Shown here piece by piece: positions 1 through 9,800 of a DNA stretch of 64,000 nucleotides. This stretch comes from Sipunculus nudus. Lineage: Eukaryota; Annelida; Sipuncula; Golfingiida; Sipunculidae. A program made the translations under genes and the position numbers. The DNA lies in NCBI GenBank assembly GCA_026874595.1, contig CM049310.1:25903058-25967057 (forward strand), read 5' to 3'. Position 1 is the first letter of the stretch; each line of letters starts with the position of its first letter. The notes beneath the pieces are model-generated. The model was not told the DNA's origin, did not search any database, and was given only the letters and a program-made list of their open reading frames with translations.

Positions 1-402
1 TTTGGTAGTGTCAGTACCCTCTGGGAAAAAATGCTGTAAACACACATGTTGTAAATGTTGTGTACACCCGAGACTTGTACACATGCACATGGCACGTTTA
101 CATAGAGCGCAGCACTTTGTGCAGGTGCACGCAACCGTGACCTAGTTCCGGCCCATGCAGTCCGCGAGGCATCCGGCCCGGCTCACGCATTGTCAGCGTG
201 CGCCCTTGTCTAAGCTGGCTGCCGCGCTGCCAGAGAGCTGCTCCAGGCCTGAAACTTCACGGAGGGTCAGCATGCACTCCACTGGGGCAGTTTAGTGCTA
301 TGTTATGACAACCATAGCAATTTTTACCCTCCGACTTCCAGTTGGGGAGATATAATTGGGTGATTCGACTCCCCTAAGTTTTCAATGTAGAAAATCGGCC
401 AG
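1..402. other. Unassigned GC-richer flank
   Basis: No open frame or repeat family is recognised here. The stretch is richer in GC than its surroundings and ends where similarity to the LTR begins. The missing outer end of that LTR suggests a deletion or rearrangement breakpoint near 400. Confidence 0.4.
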
Positions 403-1142
403 GCAAACCAGTCAGTGTTTTTTTGTTAACAAATAACTATAATTTATTCTTAAAACAACCCTAACATTACAATACATTAAATCAATACAATTACACAGTA
501 CAACAACAGTATAACAGCAAATCAATATAATCACACAGCCTAATAAACAAAGTGCACAGTACCTGGTTACCACCACTGTCACAGCGACAAGTCCTTTAAA
601 ATGTATAAGCCGGACGAATAGTTCACACAAATCTTCTCAGAGAATAACACTCCAATGTAAAGCTCTTGTAACAATCCCGAAAGTAAACTGAAGACCAAAA
701 AAGATTCGTCACAAATCCTGAAGAAAATCTGAAGAAAATCTATAATTGCCGCACTCATCGGAATAGGTCCCACAAACTGACTTACACGCTTCTGTGTCCG
801 CCGGAAATTCTCTCACCTCTCTCCCGGCTTTAAAACACGGCCCCCTATTTATAACCTCTCGCTCCAAGCCGAGAATTTTCAATTTTCTTGAACAATACAA
901 AGAACCTACCATATAATCACGCTCAAAGAACATACTAGAACCAAGAACGCTGTGTATCTATACGCCAGGTTCGACCAATGCGGATTAAACCGAGCCTACA
1001 ACATTCGGCCAGGCAAAGCCGCTAAAACACGAGCTACGCGTGGCACACGAACCAAATGTCAACAACGCATGGAGCACCACTGCGCACAATAAAAGATACA
1101 CATGCAATACCACTGTACACAACAAAAAGGGCAACTGTAACA
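403..1142 (-). repeat. 3' LTR of the gypsy element, outer end missing
   Basis: Matches the LTRs at 14.4-15.2 kb and 54.3-55.1 kb over most of its length, for example the ACAACCCTAACATTACAATA block near 460. The inner edge is TGTTACAG on the minus strand, ending at 1142. A TATA box (TATAAATA on minus, 853-846) and a poly(A) signal (AATAAA on minus, 448-443) are kept. The outer CGTAACA end seen in the other two copies is absent. Confidence 0.75.
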
Positions 1143-1254
1143 CTCCCTCTTCTGTAAGAAAAAAGAAAGTTTTCTGAAAACTTTCTTTTTGCGATCACAA
1201 TCACTAAATTATTACAACATTTCAAAACCATCTTATTTACAACATTACATAAAC

Positions 1255-1884
1255 ATCTCGTGTCGCTGTACACGATAAGGTCATCAATATATGCGTCGCG
1301 GCCCTAAATGTCCTTGACAGCCATATGGATGAGGCGCTGGGATGTGGCTGGCGAGTTCTTCATGCCAAACGGCATAACTTTATACTGGTACAGTCCTTTC
1401 GGCGTCACAAATGCGGACACTTCTTTCACTTGTTCTGTCAGCGAACTTGCCAGAATCCTTTTAGCAAGTCAAACTTGGAAACATATCTGGAGCTACCGAC
1501 TCTATCAAAAGACGTGTCAATCTTGGTGACAGCATTCAGTTTTCGATAATCTGTGCACATACGGTAACTTCCATCAGATTTTGGCACAAGTATACATTGT
1601 GAACTCCAGTTACTGTTACTAGGTTGGATAACATCATTGTCCAGCAAATATTGAATCTCATCCTGTAGATATTTTTGCTTTTCTGAATTCAGTCTATAGG
1701 GATATTTTTTTACCGCGTTTGCCTCGCCAACATCGACGTCATGGCACAATATGTAAGTTCGCGTTGGTATGTCACTGAACAAATGTTCATAATTCCGCAG
1801 CAGGTTTTTGAGGTTTTGTTGTTGTTGTGCGGTAAGGTGTGACAGTTTGGCATCCTCTGAGTTTTCAGTGGTACTGTTCCACAC
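1255..1884 (-). pseudogene. Reverse transcriptase, truncated after the catalytic motif
   Basis: RNA-directed DNA polymerase part of pol. Visible landmarks in order are the HDVDVG/PYR lead-in, the ILVPKSDGSYRMCTDYRKLN fingers motif, KFDLLKGFWQV, then, after an in-frame stop near 1440, VMPFGMKNSPAT and the metal-binding YIDDL near 1285. All of these are Ty3/gypsy signatures. Sequence beyond about 1255 no longer looks like RT, and the LTR starts at 1142, so the thumb, connection and RNase H (normally several hundred codons) are deleted. Two or more in-frame stops mark it as dead. Confidence 0.85.
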
Positions 1885-3190
1885 TGAATGTCTACATCAC
1901 ACTTACAATCAGTATCTACTTAAACTGGGTCAGGGTCAGTTTTTACACAATAAACAGCAGTAACATTTTGTACAACATCCGATGTGCTATTTCTGTCATA
2001 ATATGGTTTCAACATGTTAACATGGGACAGTTGTTTCTTCTTACGTCTATCTGGTGTCAACAGTATGTAATTTAAATTACTGACTTTCTTGTCAACAATA
2101 TAAGGACCAAATACCTAGCTTGCAGAGGTCTGCCAGGGATGAAAAGTAAGGCAAGGACCTTTTCATCAGGCTCAAACGTCCTACTCAAAGTGTGCTTGTC
2201 ATACTTTGTTTTCATTTTACTTTGTGCAGATTGTAGATTAGACTTTGCAATCTCACAAGCATTGTGTAGTTTAGTGCGAAAGTCTGAGACATACAGCTCA
2301 CTAAGAGGATCAGGACTTTCACACAAGAGTTTTTCTTTAAGCAATTTCAATGGACCGCGAACTGAGTGTCCAAAAACTAGTTCAAAGGGACTGAAACCCA
2401 AGGACTCTTGAAAGGATTCTCTGAGAGCAAAGAGTAATAAGTGGATTCCATCATCCCAGACTTTCTGTGTGTCATAGCAATAGGTCCTAATCATGTTTGA
2501 GGGCTCAAGGGCGCCCTGACTTTCAGGATGGTATGGCGAAGAGCTGTACTGTTTTATACCTAGCTCAAGAATAACTTGCTAGAATAAGCCAGACATAAAA
2601 TTAGACCCTGGGTTAGACTGGACGGATTTTGGTAATCCAAAAGTTGTATAAAACTTGGTCAGAGCTTTGACAACTCTTTTGGCATTAATTTTGCGCAATG
2701 GTATTGCCTTAGGGAACCTGGTAGATGCGCACATAATTCACAGCATGTATTCATGTCAAGATTTTGTTTTGGGCAGTTGTCCAATACAATCGACAATAAT
2801 CCTACTAAAAGGATCCTCGAAAGCAGATATAGGCCTAAGTGGGGCCTTAGGAGGATTCTAATTGGGCTTGCCTTCCATCTGGCATGTGTGGCATGATTTA
2901 CAGTATTGTACAACATCTACATCTGTCCTAAGATTAGGCCAATAGAATTTTGTACTAACTTTCTGATAAGTTTTATTTATACCTAAATGGCCAGACAAAG
3001 GAGCCTCATGTGCCATGCTTAGAATTTCATTGCGATAGCTTTTTGGCATTACTATTTGATGTTTGACGGCCCACTCATCATCAGCACATACATCAGGTGG
3101 TCGCCATTTCGGCATAAGCACTTCATTTTTAACATAGAAACAAACTGGGTCCTGTGACAGTTCATCTTTAGAAACTGCTCTGGGAAACAA
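1885..3190 (-). pseudogene. Integrase (H2C2 zinc finger, core, C-terminal region)
   Basis: Joins element DNA to the host chromosome. An H2C2 zinc-binding motif is clear at about 3035-2900: HEAPLSGH, then YCKSCHTC. A decayed DDE core follows, with DPFSRIIVDCIGQLPK near 2820-2770. Farther on is the typical stretch GIHLLLFALRES / LGFSPFELVFGHSVRGPLK at about 2450-2350 and a tail with KVSNLNYILLTPDRR before RT. Several stops and shifts break the frame. It lies between protease and reverse transcriptase, which is what points to the Gmr1 group. Confidence 0.82.
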
Positions 3191-3362
3191 AGATGAAATA
3201 TCAGGGTGATTAAGCTGTTCTGCGATAAGTTCTGACCTTGAAAATGCTGTATCCTGTACGGCCGAGTCGTTAGATGAGAGGGTTATTATCTTGAACCTTT
3301 ATCCTCGTGATTTTTTTGGCCATAGATCTAGTTACAGCACATGAAGGATACAAACCAGGAAT

Positions 3363-3690
3363 TTACTGACTTTCAGGATCAGTAGCTTGATCAAGTGACG
3401 CCTTATCTGTCACTTTTGGTATAAGCAGTACTTTGTCACCTGCAACATCATTGCCTAGTAGCAACTGAATTCCTTTAAAGGGTAAAGTAGTTCTTATGCC
3501 CATAGTAATATTCCAAGAAATCAAATCTAACTTTAAATGTATGTTGTGAAGCGGAACTGAAGAGTGCTTGTCTGAAAACACACCATTAACAAGTGCATGT
3601 GCACCAGTAAAAGACCTTTTAGAAAATGGCAAAGTGTTTGCTAATATGAGAGTCTGGCCTGAACCAGTGTCCCTCAAAATTCTAATAGGG
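3363..3690 (-). pseudogene. Retropepsin-type aspartic protease of pol
   Basis: Processes the Gag-Pol polyprotein in this family. The active-site motif reads RDTGSGQTLI at about 3675-3645, with the first Asp of the usual D-S/T-G kept. Farther on, LLLGNDVAGDKV at about 3450-3415 matches the second conserved hydrophobic-Gly motif of Ty3/gypsy proteases. A stop follows at 3363. Length is about that of a normal retropepsin. The N-terminal border with the acidic spacer upstream is unclear. Confidence 0.72.
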
Positions 3691-4065
3691 GTAGAGTCTG
3701 AAAAATCACTTGAAAGTTATACAAAACCATCATGATTGAATGGCTCAAATAACTCCATTTCAGAGTCAGGAGAGGAATCTACTACCTCAGTTTCATCAAA
3801 CGAAGAACTGACATTGACAGTGTTAGTCAACAAACTATTTTTCAGAGTCCTTAAAGGACTCTACGTCCTTTTTACAATCAAACTCCTCATGGGAGTCAAC
3901 AGAGGAATTTTCCTCGGCAGAAACAAACTTCTGTTTGTCATAAGTGGACCTGGCCTCATTTGAAATACTCTCGCAATAATCACAAAAGGACTTAGCCTTA
4001 ATTAAAGAATACTCTTTGGAGGAGTCTTGAAAGAACCAAGCCTTATTATAGTCCTTGGGATACAT
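3691..4065 (-). pseudogene. Gag-pol spacer, acidic and Ser-rich, left part
   Basis: An open stretch with many Ser, Glu, Asp and Lys residues (SAEENSSVDSHEEFDCKKD) sits just upstream of the protease. A similar Ser/Glu-rich stretch follows the zinc knuckle on the other side of the insertion (12870-13060), so this is probably the continuation of gag. It abuts the inverted repeat of the insertion at about 4056-4065. No catalytic domain is seen. Confidence 0.55.
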
Positions 4066-4620
4066 CGATTTAATTGCAAAATTTTATCGTTAATCTTAGG
4101 TTTATTTTCCATTATACTTGAGTATACTCGGATCACAATATTTCTGGAATGCCTTTGCAGATTTGAATGATCTTGGTATCTAGTTGTATGTTTGCAAGCA
4201 TGGCCGAAATGATAAGCATGATTTCACGGCCATCTGAGGTCAAAATCAAGGCCAAAGGCCAAGGTCACGGTCACTTTGAGGCCCTAAAAGCAGATGATAG
4301 CCTATTTTTGCTTGAAATCTCTATATAAATTATTATTTTGACACAATCTCACAGTTTCTGTGGAAGATTGATTGATTGGGGTTCCGATTAAATAGTTCTT
4401 AAAGCCAAGTAGCTTAGTTCAAGGTCAAGGTCATCATTTATACGAAACAACTTATAGGGTCCGCTTGATCCGTTGTGTGGCAATACAGACGAGTTTGAGT
4501 AAACTGATTAATCAAGAGATGATTCTCTTATTAACTGGCGGAACGTGCATACACTTTAATGTTCGAAACCAGTTTCAAAATATAAAAATAATTCTTCTTA
4601 TTCTCGGGCTTCTCAAACAG
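4056..4620 (+). repeat. Left inverted-repeat arm
   Basis: Contains blocks found in reverse complement at 12165-12860: the edge, then GGATCACAATATTTCTGGAA, then a GGTCAAGGTCA-like Leu/Ala-poor region with CCAAGGTCACGG, then ATTAATCAAGAGATGATTCT. No coding potential is seen. Confidence 0.7.
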
Positions 4621-6046
4621 TACCAGCTACAGTTTTGAACTTTTGCGCCCTTTAAGTGCCAAGATATGAACCGTGTTTGGCACACACTTCTTCTCAACAA
4701 GATTTCGCAGAGAAAAGCAAAGCAAACTCTGTCTAAGCTCAATTACTTTAAACCCCCCCCCCCCCCGCCTCTATATCCTTGAGCAGAAAATCTCCAGGGT
4801 CAACCTTGTCAACCATATCTCGGCATATGCGCACAAGGCTCATATAAATGAAAGGGACCCCTGAAACATGTTTGGGTGAAGGAGGAAATTTCATCCAAAA
4901 ATTGTTTGATGGAGAGCGAGTTCTGGATAACTTGTTTCATGAGATAAATGAGTTGGAGGATGATGACATCAGCGATATTGATAATCATGACGAAGATCGT
5001 GAGAGTGACAATGGGAGCAGTTATGAGAGTGACGTTAACACTGAGAGTGATGATTGTGACAATGCGTAGTAATACCGACTCTTAACAGTGCTAACAGTCC
5101 TTTTAATTCATTTGGTTGAGGTTTATTCATTTCATTCATTTTTAGCCCTGTTGGCTAAAAGTCATCTGAGCTATAGTCATCCGACTATTCATCTGTCCGG
5201 CCGTCCTGACTTCCGTTAACTGGGCACGTTTTGAAACCGTTAGATCTACAAATCCAAAACTTGACATAGTGTTAGATGTCCCGAAGTTCTCCTACCAGAC
5301 CTTAAACTGGGTCACTTCGTTCCTTCGAGAAATTAAGGAAAAACCTCGGTTTTCATGATAAAAAACTATTGTTACATTTCAAACTGCCAACTGTGAAACC
5401 ACTAGTGTTAATCTTTTAATATTTGATATAATCATTTCGGTATAAATATCCTATGTATACATACTAGAAATTAAGTTAGTATTACGTTATTCTTTGAAGT
5501 TATGGGCCCAAACAAATTGTACTTTTTTTAACATATATTTATTTCGTAAACCAATACATACACTTTCAACTGTTTCACATATTACAAGTTTACAAAACAT
5601 ACATGGATAAACATGGAAACAAAAAATTACAAAACATGGAAAATACACAAACTACACATACAACCACATATAGGTTTAGAAAGCTTGTACTTAAAACGTT
5701 TCATGTTTCAACTAAGAAAAAATAATATATTAATATTCTTTATAAATGATTTAAAACAGGTTCCCATTTTCCTTGATGAAATTCTTATATGTTATGTCTT
5801 CTTGCAATTCTATTCTCTATCATATATTTTTAAGTATTGTAAAAATGTATGGAGCAGCTGTACAACTGCTCTTTCTAAATTTTCATGAGTTGAATCACGA
5901 TTTTTATACAATATTATTCTCATTACAAGCAAAATTTGGTTAACTAAAAGATTATCTTATTAACAGGTACACAACCAAACAATGCAACATGAAGTTCCCA
6001 TTCTGGTATTGTTACTTTGCTGCCAGAAAAATATTTTAAAATTCTA
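4621..6046. other. Unassigned interior of the insertion, left side
   Basis: Holds a poly-C run at 4754-4766 and a short acidic frame (listed separately). At 5095-5340 there is a GC-richer block (GCCCTGTTGGCTAAAAGTCA and onward) that resembles dispersed bivalve repeats but has no visible ends. From 5400 to 6040 it is AT-rich with no supported gene. Confidence 0.35.
4848..5069 (+). CDS. Short acidic ORF, possibly an N-terminal transposase fragment
   Basis: 74-codon frame from ATG to TAG. The second half is almost all Asp, Glu, Ser and Asn (EDDDISDIDNHDEDRESDNG). Acidic Ser/Asp-rich starts of this kind are common in piggyBac-derived transposases, but no DDE domain follows, so the link is weak. 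No other function is suggested. It may be chance. Confidence 0.22.
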   Translation: MKGTPETCLGEGGNFIQKLFDGERVLDNLFHEINELEDDDISDIDNHDEDRESDNGSSYESDVNTESDDCDNA

Positions 6047-6072
6047 CTAGCATATACCCGTGCTACGCACGG
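6047..6072 (-). mobile_element. Helitron-like 3' terminus
   Basis: On the minus strand there is a 6-bp stem with a 3-nt loop (CCGTGCGTAGCACGG, 6072-6058), then 7 nt, then CTAG (6050-6047), followed by T. A hairpin close to a CTRR end with insertion before T is the diagnostic Helitron 3' structure. The element would extend to higher coordinates; its 5' TC end was not located, and no Rep/helicase frame is present, so it would be non-autonomous. Confidence 0.5.
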
Positions 6073-7097
6073 TTTTGGGCAATCAGTTCTGATGTCAAAT
6101 AGTCTTTCATAGTTGATTGGCATGGATGTACAATGTTACCGTCTTCAGATCTCTTTGAAGGCGATTTTTGGTATAATTGTTCTGTCTTTGAGTTGACCTT
6201 GTGTCCTAGTCTGGATGACTTGGACGAATATATACTGGTACGAATGGTGGAATGTCATATTGATCTCGAAAATCATGGCAATCCGTTCGGTGTATAGACC
6301 CATATAGACCCATTTTATGTATGGTTTTATGCATAAAAATCTTACCGAAGATAAGAGATTGGCCGGATAATGTTTCGGAGAAGTTTATATGATAAATGAA
6401 ATTATTTTCATATGAAAATATATAAAGTTAAACATCGCCATTTAAGGTTGCCCTCCGAGCCCGTCAATCCGCCAGTAAAGCAACCTGTTATCTTGCATGG
6501 AAAATTAATATATCTGGATTTATGGAGAATGTTTATACAGAAAATTTACGTCAAAAGACGCACTTTGCATCATTCCCGACAGTGCAAGACCAAAAACGTG
6601 TAGCGGTGAGACGTGTTCTCCATTATTGCATTCCCTTTATTACGCACAAAATCTGAGCACTCAAATGTGGGGCAATCCCGCTGCGTAGAAGTTCGCGGAA
6701 GCATTTATAGTATAAAGAATATTAAATGGATGTATATTTTTTTTTTAAATCACGCATCCCCAAAGACCATTCCTGTTATAAAGCTGAGCCAATGCATTTG
6801 TTTTCCATGCAGTGAAAGTCTATGCATTCACTACAGGAGCGTAGTCCCACTCGCCTTCCCCGCTGATGCTGGTTCTCGAACTTGTATGCTGTATACACTA
6901 CAAACCAGAGGATAATGCAAAGCTCAGCATCTGACCTCAACATTCCATATATCTTACCCCAAACATTACATTTAAGAGATAATATTTTACAAATTATTAA
7001 CATGGGTGCACCTTATTGCCATTCACATTGCGTGCTGGAAACAACTGAAATTTTATATCATAAGTGTAAAGAAATTTAAATATTAATTATTGATCCC

Positions 7098-7103
<6 letters not shown>

Positions 7104-7146
<43 letters not shown>
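7104..7146. repeat. AT microsatellite
   Basis: Uninterrupted TA dinucleotides for about 42 bp, ending at TATGTATA. Minor flanking AT-richness. Confidence 0.95.
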
Positions 7147-7149
<3 letters not shown>

Positions 7150-7647
7150 AAAACTAAGGTTTTCATAATTACCAACGAAATATCAGCGTCCCCCCCAATA
7201 TTCTGGATCCGCACCTGATTACAGCCTTCTCACCATTCGGGTAATTATGATTCTTTCAAAGATCCCCCTTTTGAGCATTCTCCTCATGAAAACTCCTCGT
7301 GCACATGCAATAGACCCTGTTCCCGCACGGAGGTTTTCTTTTGAGAAGGGATCACCAAGGGGGATTATTTCGGGCCGTTGACCGCGAATCTACGAAAAAC
7401 CCAGATAGGGCCCCCGGAGTTAAACTCTGTCCCGCCATCACACACTCTATGGCCATTGTGTCACCGGGCCGAAGACACAAAGAAAAGAGGCGCCCGCGGG
7501 GGAGCAATTATTAAAATTATTTATTATGCACGTAATACGCAAATATTGCAAATAAAAGTGGGTGGAATCTCTTCGGACAAACCCGGAGCATATGTTTGTC
7601 GAAAATCAGGGTAATCCGTACGGCGGTATCGGAGGAGATACGGAAAA
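7147..7647. other. Unassigned GC-richer block next to the LINE
   Basis: About 0.5 kb of markedly higher GC content than either side, with a short frame at 7378-7614 that shows no recognisable motif. It may be part of the Helitron body or of the LINE target. Nothing firm can be said. Confidence 0.3.
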
Positions 7648-8340
7648 TCACAAAAATCGCCTTACGCTATTAATATAAAGATTATGAAGGGAAGTGGCTC
7701 TACTACATTCATAAAATTGATGTTGTACTGATTCTACACTTTCTACACAATAGGAAAACTTATCAGTGTCCTTTAGATTCCATTTAAATAAATTTTGATT
7801 TAGAGGCAAATAATTATTTAGCAGTTTATATTGGAACTCACGGGAATAAGCATCTATACATAAATTGCTTCTAAGCAATACCCCCACCATTTTTCATCCA
7901 GTTTGTGATTATTCTTCCAAAAATAAAATGCTGATGAAGTAAATAATTTCTTTTTAATTATCTTTTCAATATATAGTCTTGGTATTAAGTGAAGTAGTAT
8001 CAGATATATGCTTAAGATCATTGGTAACATCAGTAAGGTAATTTTCATTTTTAAGTATCCTTAGCCACGATTTTGGTAATGAGTGGTATATTTGTACCCA
8101 GCTGAAATAAGTAATGTTTGGTATACTTTGATACTGATTTAAAACCTCTTCAACTTAAAGCATATATCCATTATTGTTGATAATGTCAGATACATAGTTA
8201 ATTCCACTCTCACTGAGTTCTCTGTAAAATATACTCTTTTTGTTAACTAAAATATATTTGTTATACCAGAGTAGCTCTCTCAAAACCTCTTGATAGGTTT
8301 CTGGAGTTTTACTTTTAAATGAAGCCCAGTCTTTTTGCAT
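7648..8340 (-). pseudogene. LINE ORF2 C-terminal region with RT zinc-binding motif
   Basis: Three frame pieces make up the region after the RT domain of L1/Tx1-like ORF2: LLWYNKYILVNKKSIFYREL near 8250, a middle piece at 8048-7854, then FQYKLLNNYLPLNQNLFKW followed by FSYC...VQHQFYEC near 7700 (the zf-RVT Cys-His box). Shifts separate the pieces. The 3' UTR or tail is not recognisable beyond 7648. Confidence 0.72.
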
Positions 8341-8344
8341 TTAG

Positions 8345-8863
8345 GATATGATATTTTTCTTTAATTTCAAATTACCACCATCTGCATCTTCTTCTGTGAA
8401 ACAGAAGTTAAAGTCACCACCCCAGATTTTATTAATAAGTTCTTTTAATGTTAATTTTATGATTTCAACTATTTTCTTCTAACTTTTCATTTGCATTTGC
8501 TCTAAATTTGGCCCATATATATTTATAAGTAAAAATTCATTCCCTTGAATAAGACAATGTAATAATATATCTTCCGTCTCTATCAATAATATTTTTTAAC
8601 AGTGAAAATTCTAGTTTACTTCCAATTAAAGTTAACACTCCTTTGCTTAAATTTGACCCATGACCAGAGTAGCTTAGTCCGTGCCATTCGTGACCCCAGG
8701 GTCCTATACAATTAATATTGCTGTGGGTTTCTTGTAAAAACATAATACCTTCATTACATCCATGCTTAAATGCCCAATTAAATATTTTTCTGCGTTTTTT
8801 ATACTCCCTCAAACCTCTAACATTAAGTGAAAGAATTGTAAATTTAAATGAACTGTTCAACAA
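8345..8863 (-). pseudogene. LINE ORF2 endonuclease domain (APE type)
   Basis: Nicks target DNA for target-primed reverse transcription. Landmarks of the exonuclease/endonuclease fold are SLNVRGLREYKKRRK (catalytic Asn), IMFLQETHSN (catalytic Glu), the NIYGPN block, then GGDFNFC near 8410 (catalytic Asp-Phe-Asn). A stop and a shift lie between the third and fourth blocks. The last part of the domain and the whole RT are missing. Confidence 0.8.
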
Positions 8864-9070
8864 AAGTTAATCAACAAAGACCATAATAGTACCATATTTA
8901 CAAGTGAGAGCCATTGTTCCTGACAACACATGAATAAGATTAGTGTCCCTACCTGTAAAAATTTGAGTCTCAAATATCCCTGACAATCTGTTCATCACTA
9001 CATATAATAAAGACACCACATAACATATAAAACAAGGTATCCAAATCATGTCCATAATAAGAGTCACTAG

Positions 9071-9655
9071 TCAGGTCTGAATTTCTTCCTCAAGTATTTC
9101 ATCAATGGTCTGTCCAAAACGCACCTTATGCACTGTGCCACCTGTATCAGAGAAGAACACATTCCCATTCCATGACCAGGCTTGCTGGGCCCTGGGATCT
9201 TGTTTCACTCTGTTGAACACCATTTGTAAGTCTGGACAAAGATCCTCAACAATTAACTTTCTTGAGCCTTTCAATTTGCTCCTGGCCTTGAGCACACTGG
9301 TTCTCTGGTCCCTGGATTTAAATCTGACAAGAACGGGCCTGGGTTTGTTTTTGTTTTGCTTTTTACCGACTCTATGACAGGCCTCAATGTCATCCGTTTT
9401 CAGAGATATTCCCAAATTGCTCTTAAACAAATTTAATACAATTCTGCAGGAGTCCTCCTCTGAATCACCAAAAGTTTGTTCTTCCATTCCAAATATTTTT
9501 AAGTTTGCCCTTCTAAAATGTTGTTCATTTTCAACTCTTTTTATTTTTGCCCCTTTTGCCATATTCAGTGCTTGTTCACTTTGTTCCTTGTTTGTTTTAT
9601 TTTCTTCATTGAACTTTATAACAGTTTCTCTCAAAATTTCATTTTCTCTTTTCAA
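9071..9655 (-). pseudogene. LINE ORF1, L1-type RNA-binding protein
   Basis: Frame of about 195 codons without its start. An N-terminal coiled-coil-like run of Glu, Lys and Asn (about residues 1-45) precedes the Transposase_22/L1 ORF1 core: RRANLKIFGMEE near residue 50, DDIEACHRVGKK near 90, RPVLVRFKSRDQR near 108, then a C-terminal domain with RKLIVEDLCPDLQ. Such proteins form trimers and bind the LINE RNA. The core is one open frame, so this part is less decayed than ORF2. The upstream coiled coil probably continues to about 9790. Confidence 0.82.
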
Positions 9656-9800
9656 ATAAAAGACTGCATTTTTCTTCTAATTGTATTACAATCTGGCACC
9701 TCAATGTATCAAGCATTTCTTGTATATCTGATTTTGTTAATTTTTCTTCTGACATTTTTCTGTCATCTAAACTTCATCAGCAGAACTCATAGATAAAAGT

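Larger units (their letters stand above)
7648..9800 (-). mobile_element. L1-like LINE with internal deletion
   Basis: Minus-strand non-LTR retrotransposon remnant: ORF1 at 9655-9071, endonuclease at 8863-8345, C-terminal end of ORF2 at 8340-7648. The reverse transcriptase palm is missing at the endonuclease/C-terminal junction near 8340, so at least about 1.5 kb has been lost. Stops break ORF2. It sits inside the 8.8-kb insertion. Confidence 0.82.

Noticed and set aside
9105-9659. Plus-strand frames rich in Phe and Leu over the LINE
   Set aside because: They are the antisense of ORF1, which has clear L1 ORF1 motifs on the minus strand.
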